From NCBI GenBank assembly GCA_964384805.1, contig CAYLLO010000011.1:1-34711 (forward strand): DNA of 34,711 nucleotides, given 5' to 3'. The notes beneath the pieces were generated by a model that saw only the letters and a list, made by a program, of their open reading frames with translations, did not search any database and was not told the origin of the DNA. Of this stretch, positions 1 to 7,598 are shown one piece after another. Both the position numbers and the translations under genes were made by a program. Numbering within the stretch: position 1 is the stretch's first letter; every line of letters begins with the position of its first letter. This DNA is from HGM10611 sp964384805. GTDB taxonomy: Bacteria > Bacillota_I > Bacilli_A > ML615J-28 > CAG-313.

Positions 1-101
1 ATATAAAAAGGCTAAAATATTTTTATATTTTACTTGATTATTTATGTTTATTATACTACAAAAACGCCTGTGTTGTTACAAATTTGATAAAGTAATTTTT
101 G

Positions 102-758
102 TTAATTATCTGGAATATAAGGGAAACTTGCATCACCAGTTGATGAATAATAATATTTTGGAACTTCTCCTTGGATAATTGTTGATAAAATAATAATTTG
201 GGTTTCACAAGGAAATTCTTTTTTTTGAAATGGAATTAAAGCCTCGATGTCGACTTCAATTGATAAATATAATTCTACTAAAGAATTATTGATTCCATAA
301 GCAATCGTATTGGTTAAAACATCGATTTTATATGCCCCAATAGGCGTTATCGGTATTCTTATGATTGGTCCCATTTTAGAAAGAACACTTTTACTAATCA
401 AAGTTCCTAGAGGAATTTCTAAATCTAAAAAATACTCTTCTAAGTGTTTGTCAAAAATATCTTCAATAACTAAATGGGCTTCTCTTAATACTTGATTAAC
501 TAGTTTTGTATTAATAATAACACTACTAACATTACTGGTTTCACTATAATTAATAATGACTAACTCACTAGCATCAATTTCATTTAGAACATTTTTGTTA
601 ATAACTTCTTGAAAAGTTTTAGCTGATGTACGTTCTATTTGCTTACCAATATACATGGTAGTTCTATCACTATAATAGTTATCAGCAAAACTAAGAAATA
701 CCAAGGAAATAAAAATAATAAGACTAACTAATAATAAAAACCTTATTTTTTTACTCAA
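102..758 (-). CDS. yunB: Sporulation protein YunB family
   Basis: 218 residues. An N-terminal hydrophobic segment (about residues 6-24) looks like a signal anchor, followed by an extracytoplasmic domain. The stretch IPLGTLISKSVLSKMGP, then IPITPIGAYKIDV, YGINNSLVELYLSIEV and the late IQGEVPKYYY match the order of conserved segments I know from B. subtilis YunB (IPLGTL, GINNALLEVY, VIQGKVP). In Bacillus yunB is a mother-cell (SigE) sporulation gene whose exact role is poorly defined. The start is a TTG at 758, with GGTGAT about 6 nt upstream on the minus strand; no better ATG is visible. It stands alone, 230 bp downstream of the readthrough end of the LRR gene. The family call is firm. Whether this organism actually sporulates cannot be told from one gene. 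Confidence 0.85.
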   Translation of the reverse strand: MSKKIRFLLLVSLIIFISLVFLSFADNYYSDRTTMYIGKQIERTSAKTFQEVINKNVLNEIDASELVIINYSETSNVSSVIINTKLVNQVLREAHLVIEDIFDKHLEEYFLDLEIPLGTLISKSVLSKMGPIIRIPITPIGAYKIDVLTNTIAYGINNSLVELYLSIEVDIEALIPFQKKEFPCETQIIILSTIIQGEVPKYYYSSTGDASFPYIPDN

Positions 759-900
759 TATATCATCACCATTATATTTTATTAATAATCTATATTAAAT
801 ATTAGACTTTTCATCATCATCTTAGTAATTTTACAATACTACTACCAATTTAAAAATCATTGTTTATTTTTAATCAATTTGGGCTAATAATAAAACCATT

Positions 901-931
901 AAAAGTGCTATCTAAAAAAGATAACACTTTT
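901..931. terminator. Hairpin terminator downstream of the LRR gene
   Basis: Arms AAAAGTG-c-TATC (901-912) and GATA-a-CACTTTT (920-931) pair around a 7-nt A-rich loop. The plus strand continues with a run of eight T, and the minus strand has T-rich sequence after the stem, so it may work in both directions. It sits about 60 bp past the distal stop (990) of the large minus-strand surface-protein gene. The rest of the gap 759-989 shows no gene. Confidence 0.55.
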
Positions 932-989
932 ATTTTTTTTAAAGTCTATTTTTCATAAACCTCAAAAGATTTTATTACATAATAAACAT

Positions 990-1421
990 TTACTCTTGAT
1001 TAAGATCATAACCCCAAACTACAGGGCAATTAGAATTATTCCAATAATATGACCAACCAGAAGGTTTTGAGATTGCTTCACAATAAATAGTTAAATTAGT
1101 ACATCCAGAAAATACAGAATCACCTATACTTGTAACCGGTAAACCATTATATGTACTTGGTATTACAATATCTTTATCTGTACATGTTCCAATTCCTACT
1201 ACACTATAGCTTACTTGATCTTCATTTAGTTCATATTCTAATCCAATACTTGCTTTTTTATGACAGATTGTACATTCTCCATTTACATAGTTATGTCCTA
1301 AGACTTCTATTGTTAAATCTGTTAGTTCTTGTTTATTTATATCAAAGTCTTTATTACATACTGTACAATGATAATGTCCTTTTATTCCTTCTTTTGTACA
1401 TGTTGCTTCTATTTCTTCAAT
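990..1421 (-). pseudogene. In-frame continuation of the LRR surface protein beyond an amber codon
   Basis: Reading minus-strand codons past the TAG at 1422-1424, the same frame stays open for 143 codons to a TAA at 990-992. The product is unmistakably the same protein. It has a cysteine-pair repeat (EATCTKEGIKGHYHCTVC, then GHNYVNGECTICHKK), a spacer ending GTCTDKDIVIPSTYNGLP, one LRR_5 repeat (VTSIGDSVFSGCTNLT) and a short tail with SGWSYYWNNSNC. The DNA is close to two other parts of the same gene: about 1230-1420 resembles 2385-2535, and about 1140-1260 resembles 4520-4650. The module is therefore either translated by suppression, lost in this strain, or separated by a base error. Its coding character is intact, which argues for a recent lesion. 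Confidence 0.8.
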
Positions 1422-4400
1422 CTAATCGCCTAAATCATGATTACATTCTAATTCTATCCATAAAGCGGGGACAACGCCGTATTCAGTACCATTGACACTG
1501 CTGCTGGGGTTGCTGATACCGCCGCCGCTACTGATGTAGCGCGCGGATTTATAATCATTATAGCTAGGCGAACGAAGCCACCAATCTGGGTTTCCTAAAT
1601 ATGAACTACTTGTTGATGAATAACATCCTTGACTCTTTGCGTAATCTGTACTTTTACGGATACGTAAAGTATCAGTTGTTAAGTATGTTGTTGTTGCTTC
1701 TTGATATGATAATAAGAATACTTTATCATTTGTATTATTACATGCATACTTATTACTACTATATCCTGTACTTGATACACTATTAACTACTAGAGTTGTT
1801 TGGATTATTCCTTTTTCTAGTTCATTAAATGCTGTATTATAGAAGGTGTTATTTAACCATGTTCTTATGGTACTATATTCATAGTTATTTGCATATATTG
1901 TTGTTCCATTTATTGTACGTGAACTTGTAGAAGCATAATATTCTTGACTATCTAAAGCAATATCGGCTAGTAAGAAGGCTTTACCATTACTTTCTGTTAG
2001 TATTTGCCATTTAATTGGTTCATATTTAAACCAATATACTGTACTTGTATAATAACCATTATCATCTTGATTAGAATTGCTTGTAGATGACCAATTATTT
2101 ATATAGCTAGGACGATAACTTGTAAAGTACACTCCTCGATATTTTGCATTATTATAATTGATATCTATATACCACATATAGTTACTTATATTCCCTGATA
2201 TATAATATCCATATGATATCCAGTTATAATTATTTGATGATGTTGGAAGAGTTCCTGATAAACTTGAAAGAATTGTTTTTAAAGAACTGTCTGTTACTTC
2301 ACTTTGTGGATATGAGCCAAAATAGATTATGTTAGTATTATCACTATCATAGGTATATGCTTTATATATATCTCCACATTCAGTACATTCACCATTTACA
2401 TAGTTATGTCCTAAGACTTCAATTGTTAAATCTGTTAGTTCTTGTTTATTTATATCAAAGTCTTTATTACATACTGAACAATGATAATGTCCTTTTATTC
2501 CTTCTTCTGTACATGTTGCTTTTATTTCTTCTATCCAATTAGCATTTTCATCATCTTTGGCACATACACTTGTTGTTTTATCACATATGTCACATATATG
2601 ATCATTATTGTTATCTTCACAAGTATGCTCTTTTAAATAAAGATTTTTTGCATAATACATTGGATTTGAATATTCATTACTAAATGTTATATTATTCCAT
2701 TCTTCTTGGGTTCCATTATAATATACATCTTCTAAACTAGTACATTCAGAAAATGCAGAATCACCAATACTTGTTACACTACTTGGTACTTCGATACTTG
2801 TTAAATTAGTACAATTACCAAAGGTACAAGAACCTATACTTGTTAATTTACTATTTTCTTCAAATATAATTGTTTTTAAATTAATACAATTAGCAAAAGT
2901 AGAATCTCCTATACTTGTGACACTATTTGGGATTTCAATACTTGTTAAATTAGTACAATAAAAGAACGCAGAATCACCGATATTTGTAACACTATTTGGA
3001 ATTTCAATATTTGTTATACTACTACAATAAGCAAATGCGCCTTCACCGATACTTGTGGCACTATTTGGTATTGTTATTTTAGTTACATTATTAAATCCAT
3101 AAAATTGATTATCTATTTTGGTTATTATATTTGGAATTACAATTTCTAATAATTCTTCATATTTATTATTAGTATTCTTTATATAAAAGTGGTCGGCATA
3201 AAACATAGGATTTGAATCAAAACGACCTGATTTATTCAAATAATCTGCATTTGAATCTTCATCACTAAATGATATATTGCACCAATCCTCTATTGTTCCT
3301 TCATAATATACATTTTCTAAGTTAATACAACCAGCAAATGCACGATCATCTATACATGTTACGCTGCTTGGGATTATTATTTTAGTTACATTACTAAATC
3401 CCCAAAATTGATAATTACCTATTTTAGTTATTGTATTTGGGATTTCTATTTCTGTTACTTCTTCATATTTATTATTACTATTCTTTAGATAGAAATGGTT
3501 GGCATATGACATTGGATTTGAATCTATATTACTAAATGATATATTACACCAATCTTCTATTGTTCCTTCATAATATACATTTTCTAAACTAGTACATCCA
3601 GAGAATGCATATAAACCTATACTTGTGACACTATCTGGTATTGTTATTTTAGTTACATTATTAAATCCACAAAATTTATTATCACCAATTTTAGTTATTG
3701 TATTTGGTATTTCTATTTCTGTTATTTCTTCATATCTATTATTACTATTCTTTATATAGAAATGATTGGCGTATGACATTGGATTTGAATTTTGACTTGG
3801 TTTTACATATTCTGTTATAATTGTTATCTTACACCAATCCTCTATTGTTCCATTGTAATAAACATTCTCTAAACTAGTACAATAATAGAATGCATCATCA
3901 CCAATTCTTGTAACAGTATTTGGTATTTCAATACTTGTTAAACTAGTACAATAACAGAATGCATTTGAACCAATACTTGTTACACTATTTGGAATTTCGA
4001 TATTTGTTAAACTAGTACATCCAGAGAATGCACTCCAACCTATACTTGTGACACTATTTGGAATTTCGATACTTTTTAAACTAGTACAACTAGAGAATGC
4101 ACCATAACCTATACTTGTTACGCTGCTTGGGATTATTATTTTAGTTACATTACTAAATCCCCAAAATTGATAATTACCTATTTTAGTTATTGTATTTGGG
4201 ATTTCTATTTCTGTTACTTCTTCATATTTATTATTACTATTCTTTAGATAGAAATGGTTGGCATATGACATTGGATTTGAATCTACGTAAATAAATGTTA
4301 TATTACACCAATCTTCTATTGTTCCTTCATAATATACATTTGTTAAGCTATTGCATCCAGAAAATGCATCATCACCTATATATGTTACACTATTTGGTAT

Positions 4401-6428
4401 TTCGATACTTGTTAAGCTATTGCATCCAGAAAATGCATCATCACCTATATATGTTACACTATTTGGTATTTCGATACTTGTTAAACTAGTACATCCTTCG
4501 AATGCACGATAACCGATACTTGTTACTGGTAAATCATTATATGTACTTGGTATTACAATATCATTATCTGTACATGTTCCAATTCCTGATACGATATAAC
4601 TTGTTTGATCTTCATTTAATTTATATTTTAATCCAATACTTGATTTTTTATGACAGATTGTACATTCACCATTTACATAGTTATGTTTTGTAGTTTTAAT
4701 TGTTTCTATTTCTATAGTCTTACCACATACTTCACATTCTTTGTGTTTAGAACCTGCTTCACTACATGTTGCTTCTTTATCTATTATCCAATCTGTTGCT
4801 AGGTGGTTACAATCATCTTTATTTAACCATTCAATCATTTCTTCTAGATCATCGAATATTTTTGTTTTTGCTCCTGCTTTACCTATATTATATAGATTTA
4901 ATAATAAATTTCCTTCTCTATCTTCTAAATTTGCTCCTATTGTTGCAAAATTACTATAACACCATATTCCATTACTATTTTCTTTTAAGCTGAATGTATT
5001 TATCCAACATGAATTTAATCCTGAATATTTAATGTCATTATTATATGCCAAATATGGTACATATGTTGCATACTTAATGTTATGTCCCACTACCGCAATA
5101 CATCTACGCCACATTGTTCCTTCTTGAGTTAAGTATACAGCAACTTTATATATCGTTGCATCTTCATTATAATCTAATAATACGCCATATTCATTGATAT
5201 AATCAGAACCATATTTTGATATTATATCATCAATTTTAAAATACATTCCATATTCTAAATGGTCATCATCTTCTGTAATGTCTTCAATGAATTTAATTCC
5301 GCATCTTTGACATACACCATTTTCATATATATGTCCTAGTGGTGATATTTCTTCTGTTATTTCTTCATTACAGTTTTTACATTTAATTAGTTTTAATCCT
5401 GTTTCGGTACATGTTGCTTCTTTAGTAACTTTAACATCTTCATATTCATGATGAGCTTTTATTATTTCTGTTATCTTTTGACCACATTCTGTACATTCTT
5501 TTACTATTTCCCCATCTATTGTACACGTTACTTCGGTAATAACTGTTTCAATATAATTATGACTTGCTGGTATTACTGATGTATAAGTTTCATCACATTG
5601 TGTACATGTATATTTTTTAATACCATTAGCAGTACATGTTGCTTCTTTAGTAACTTCACCATCATTCCATATATGACCTTTAGGCTCTACTAGATTATCT
5701 TTATAAGTATGGCCACAAGTACATGTATGAAGAGTATAACCATATTCTGTACAAGTTTCTAAAACTATTTTTTCAGTGTAACTATGTTCATGAATTATTT
5801 CATCTTCACCACATATTGAACATACTCCATCTTTATAAATATGACCAAATGATATTAATACTTGTTGTTTTGTTTCACTACATCCATCACGATTACATTC
5901 GTATATAACTAATCCATCTTCTGTACATGTTTCTGGTGTTTTACTTTTAATTACATAGTTATGTCCGGCTTTAATAATTACTTCTTTATATGTTGTTTCT
6001 TTTGTTAATTCACTATCTAAGAAGTATTTTTCACATTCACTACAATAATAGTACTCTTTATTACCATCTTCACTACATGTTGCTTCTTGATATTCTACAT
6101 GTTGAATATTATGCGTATGAGTATCTAATGGATATTGTTCTTTAAAGTAAGTATGCATTAGTAGATATATAACATCTTCTGTATTTACTTCTCCATCTTT
6201 ATTGTAATCACAGTCTTGAGTTACTGGATATTGATCTTTAAAGTAAGTGTGCATTAGTAGATATATAACATCACTTGTATCTACTTCTCCATCTTTAGTT
6301 AAATCTCCAGTAATTTGTGTTGTTAATGTTTGATTATTATCTTCACTTGCTTTGGTGTTGATATTTACAAGGCTAAACATTACAAGTAGTAAGATTAGTA
6401 ATCTAGTTATCTTTAATGTTTTTTTCAT
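1422..6428 (-). CDS. Large secreted BspA-type LRR protein with dockerin-like repeats and DUF6273-like domain
   Basis: 1668 residues to an amber codon. Order: signal peptide (1 to about 27); two dockerin-like calcium repeats (about 40-100, DLTKDGEVDTSDVIYLLMHT and DYNKDGEVNTEDVIYLLMHT); a series of cysteine-pair repeats (about 102-380) with ATC-T-x-G and GHxYxxGxCxxC patterns, probably metal-binding or disulfide modules; an unrecognised domain (about 385-540); another cysteine repeat; a long array of 23-residue BspA/LRR_5 repeats (about 600-1240, SVTSIGxxAFxxCTSLTSIEIPN); another cysteine repeat; and a DUF6273-like domain (about 1345-1660, IYFGSYPQ near its start and WWLRSP, GVVPALWIEL near its end). 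The start is well supported by AAGGAG 8 nt before the ATG. Such proteins are typically surface-displayed or secreted in gut Firmicutes and are thought to bind host or glycan ligands; the ligand here is unknown. No LPXTG anchor or S-layer homology domain is seen. Confidence 0.85.
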   Translation of the reverse strand: MKKTLKITRLLILLLVMFSLVNINTKASEDNNQTLTTQITGDLTKDGEVDTSDVIYLLMHTYFKDQYPVTQDCDYNKDGEVNTEDVIYLLMHTYFKEQYPLDTHTHNIQHVEYQEATCSEDGNKEYYYCSECEKYFLDSELTKETTYKEVIIKAGHNYVIKSKTPETCTEDGLVIYECNRDGCSETKQQVLISFGHIYKDGVCSICGEDEIIHEHSYTEKIVLETCTEYGYTLHTCTCGHTYKDNLVEPKGHIWNDGEVTKEATCTANGIKKYTCTQCDETYTSVIPASHNYIETVITEVTCTIDGEIVKECTECGQKITEIIKAHHEYEDVKVTKEATCTETGLKLIKCKNCNEEITEEISPLGHIYENGVCQRCGIKFIEDITEDDDHLEYGMYFKIDDIISKYGSDYINEYGVLLDYNEDATIYKVAVYLTQEGTMWRRCIAVVGHNIKYATYVPYLAYNNDIKYSGLNSCWINTFSLKENSNGIWCYSNFATIGANLEDREGNLLLNLYNIGKAGAKTKIFDDLEEMIEWLNKDDCNHLATDWIIDKEATCSEAGSKHKECEVCGKTIEIETIKTTKHNYVNGECTICHKKSSIGLKYKLNEDQTSYIVSGIGTCTDNDIVIPSTYNDLPVTSIGYRAFEGCTSLTSIEIPNSVTYIGDDAFSGCNSLTSIEIPNSVTYIGDDAFSGCNSLTNVYYEGTIEDWCNITFIYVDSNPMSYANHFYLKNSNNKYEEVTEIEIPNTITKIGNYQFWGFSNVTKIIIPSSVTSIGYGAFSSCTSLKSIEIPNSVTSIGWSAFSGCTSLTNIEIPNSVTSIGSNAFCYCTSLTSIEIPNTVTRIGDDAFYYCTSLENVYYNGTIEDWCKITIITEYVKPSQNSNPMSYANHFYIKNSNNRYEEITEIEIPNTITKIGDNKFCGFNNVTKITIPDSVTSIGLYAFSGCTSLENVYYEGTIEDWCNISFSNIDSNPMSYANHFYLKNSNNKYEEVTEIEIPNTITKIGNYQFWGFSNVTKIIIPSSVTCIDDRAFAGCINLENVYYEGTIEDWCNISFSDEDSNADYLNKSGRFDSNPMFYADHFYIKNTNNKYEELLEIVIPNIITKIDNQFYGFNNVTKITIPNSATSIGEGAFAYCSSITNIEIPNSVTNIGDSAFFYCTNLTSIEIPNSVTSIGDSTFANCINLKTIIFEENSKLTSIGSCTFGNCTNLTSIEVPSSVTSIGDSAFSECTSLEDVYYNGTQEEWNNITFSNEYSNPMYYAKNLYLKEHTCEDNNNDHICDICDKTTSVCAKDDENANWIEEIKATCTEEGIKGHYHCSVCNKDFDINKQELTDLTIEVLGHNYVNGECTECGDIYKAYTYDSDNTNIIYFGSYPQSEVTDSSLKTILSSLSGTLPTSSNNYNWISYGYYISGNISNYMWYIDINYNNAKYRGVYFTSYRPSYINNWSSTSNSNQDDNGYYTSTVYWFKYEPIKWQILTESNGKAFLLADIALDSQEYYASTSSRTINGTTIYANNYEYSTIRTWLNNTFYNTAFNELEKGIIQTTLVVNSVSSTGYSSNKYACNNTNDKVFLLSYQEATTTYLTTDTLRIRKSTDYAKSQGCYSSTSSSYLGNPDWWLRSPSYNDYKSARYISSGGGISNPSSSVNGTEYGVVPALWIELECNHDLGD
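3361..4285. repeat. Direct repeat inside the LRR gene, 166 bp identical copies 759 bp apart
   Basis: Bases 3361-3526 and 4120-4285 read identically by eye. Both encode the block SSVTxxIxxx preceded by EIPNTITKIGNYQFWGFSN. A third, diverged version of the block lies around 3641-3790. Identity at silent positions points to recent duplication or gene conversion rather than selection on protein alone. Confidence 0.8.
4341..4478. repeat. Perfect tandem duplication of one 69-bp LRR unit
   Basis: Copy one 4341-4409 and copy two 4410-4478 are identical over 69 bp, each encoding one 23-residue LRR unit (AFSGCNSLTSIEIPNSVTYI region). Neighbouring units differ at many positions, so this pair is a very recent expansion. 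Confidence 0.85.
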
Positions 6429-6453
6429 ATAGGCTCCTTTTCCCTTTATTTTT

Positions 6454-6591
6454 AGTATATAAAGGTGTACTTTTGTATACTAAAAAGAAAACATTTAATT
6501 CTTAAAGTTTTTAGTTAAAAGAGTACAATTATTTGCAATTTTATATCAATTATACTATAATTATTATAGTATATAAAGGTACACCTTTATA
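6454..6591. promoter_or_regulatory. Cluster of palindromes and candidate promoter upstream of the LRR gene
   Basis: Three palindromes fall in the LRR gene's upstream region. 6454-6481 is a 28-bp imperfect one (AGTATA..AAGGTGTACTT..TATACT) just ahead of the ribosome site. 6551-6573 is TATACTATAA/TTATAGTATA with a 3-nt spacer. 6572-6591 is TATAAAGGT/ACCTTTATA with a 2-nt spacer. The first and third share the core AGTATATAAAGGT. A minus-strand -10 (TATAAT, 6549-6554) lies 17 nt from a weak -35 (TTTATA, 6572-6577) that overlaps the third palindrome, as an operator might. Regulator unknown. Confidence 0.45.
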
Positions 6592-6613
6592 GAATATTAG
6601 TTCCTTTTTTACT

Positions 6614-6639
6614 CTCCTACTATGTTAGGGGCGTTTTTT
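6614..6639 (+). terminator. Plus-strand hairpin with T-run
   Basis: CTCCTA (6614-6619) pairs with TAGGGG (6626-6631, one G-T pair) around a 6-nt loop and is followed by CG and six T. The orientation is plus, although no plus-strand gene lies upstream, so it may bound a short RNA from the palindrome region or simply block antisense transcription. Confidence 0.45.
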
Positions 6640-6651
6640 GTTTAGGAATCA

Positions 6652-6679
6652 TAAAAAGAAAAAGCAGGAATTTCTCCCT
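6652..6679 (-). terminator. Terminator of the glyA-nrdG-nrdD-trxB operon
   Basis: On the minus strand AGGGA-GAAA-TTCCT (five pairs with a GNRA tetraloop) is followed by GCTTTTTCTTTTT. The hairpin overlaps the TAG stop of trxB at 6678-6680. Confidence 0.6.
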
Positions 6680-7583
6680 ACTTATCTAAGTAATTGATTG
6701 CCATAAGAGCCGCAAGAGTGCCATCAGCAATAGCTGTTGAAATTTGTCTAATGTTTTTTTGGCGACAGTCTCCCGCAACATATAAGCCTTCAACCTTTGT
6801 TTGACATTCTTCAGAGATAATAAATCCCTTTTCATCTAAACTACAAATGTTTTTAAATGGTTCGTTATTAGCCATATGACCAATAGCTACAAATAGAGCA
6901 TTCGTCTTTATTAGTTCTTTTTCTTTAGTCTTAGTATCTTCAATGACAATAGCCTCTAGTTTTTCTGTCCCTATTAATTCTATAACTTTTTTATTGTATA
7001 AAACCGTAATGTTTTCTGTTTTATTGATTAGTTCAATACCTGATGATTCACCTGTTAATTTTTCTAAGTTTTGAATCATTGTTACACTTTTACAATATCC
7101 AGATAATAGTATTGCTTCTTGTTGAGCACTATTTCCGCCTCCTACAATAACAACATCTTCGTTTATAAAGAATGGTCCATCACAAACTGCACAATATGAT
7201 ATTCCATGTCCAGTTAAGGTTTCTTCATTAGGAAGATTAAGCATCCGATGTTTTGAGCCTGTCGCAAGAATAACCGAACGTCCTGTGTAAGTATTATTTT
7301 CACCAATTAATACAAAGCTATTATCTTCTTTTTTAACTTCTAAAATATTATCAAATTCAAAATTAACTCCTAAATCCATTGCTTGGGCAATAAACTTATC
7401 AGCTAAATCTAAACCACTAATTGAATTAAATCCTGGATAGTTTTCGATTTTAGGTGAATGAGTAATTAACCCACCAAAGGCTTCTTTTTCAAAGACTAAA
7501 ACTTTTTTATTAGCCCGAGCCGCGTAAATGGAAGCGGTAACTCCAGCAGGACCTGATCCAATTATTAATATATCATATATCAT
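6678..7583 (-). CDS. trxB: Thioredoxin-disulfide reductase
   Basis: 301 residues, normal length for the low-molecular-weight flavoenzyme that moves electrons from NADPH through FAD to thioredoxin or glutaredoxin-like partners in the cytoplasm. Seen: FAD-binding GSGPAGVTA near residue 9, the redox-active CAVCDG near residue 131, NADPH-site VGGGNSAQ near residue 148, and the C-terminal FAD motif GLYVAGDC near residue 265. It is the last gene of the operon, 15 bp after nrdD. NrdD carries its own glutaredoxin-like domain, so the pairing suggests that TrxB feeds electrons to ribonucleotide reduction; the position supports this but does not prove it. A general thioredoxin role is equally compatible. 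Confidence 0.95.
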   Translation of the reverse strand: MIYDILIIGSGPAGVTASIYAARANKKVLVFEKEAFGGLITHSPKIENYPGFNSISGLDLADKFIAQAMDLGVNFEFDNILEVKKEDNSFVLIGENNTYTGRSVILATGSKHRMLNLPNEETLTGHGISYCAVCDGPFFINEDVVIVGGGNSAQQEAILLSGYCKSVTMIQNLEKLTGESSGIELINKTENITVLYNKKVIELIGTEKLEAIVIEDTKTKEKELIKTNALFVAIGHMANNEPFKNICSLDEKGFIISEECQTKVEGLYVAGDCRQKNIRQISTAIADGTLAALMAINYLDK

Positions 7584-7598
7584 AAAGCACCTATTTTT

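Noticed and set aside
1422..1424. TAG reassigned to an amino acid genome-wide
   Set aside because: TAG is the ordinary stop of about ten genes here, including cdaA, ispDF, trxB and toxN, several with a terminator overlapping or directly after it.
1151..5908. Many plus-strand open frames rich in Leu/Tyr across the LRR gene
   Set aside because: They are mirror frames of a repetitive AT-rich gene, with no ribosome sites, low-complexity products and no family likeness.
6600..6640. A possible extra ToxI-like repeat (minus-strand CCCCTAACATAGTAGGAG resembles the antitoxin stem CCCCTACCATAAGTGGGG)
   Set aside because: The GGU arm needed for the pseudoknot is missing, there is one copy only, and no toxin gene adjoins. 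A simple terminator hairpin explains it.
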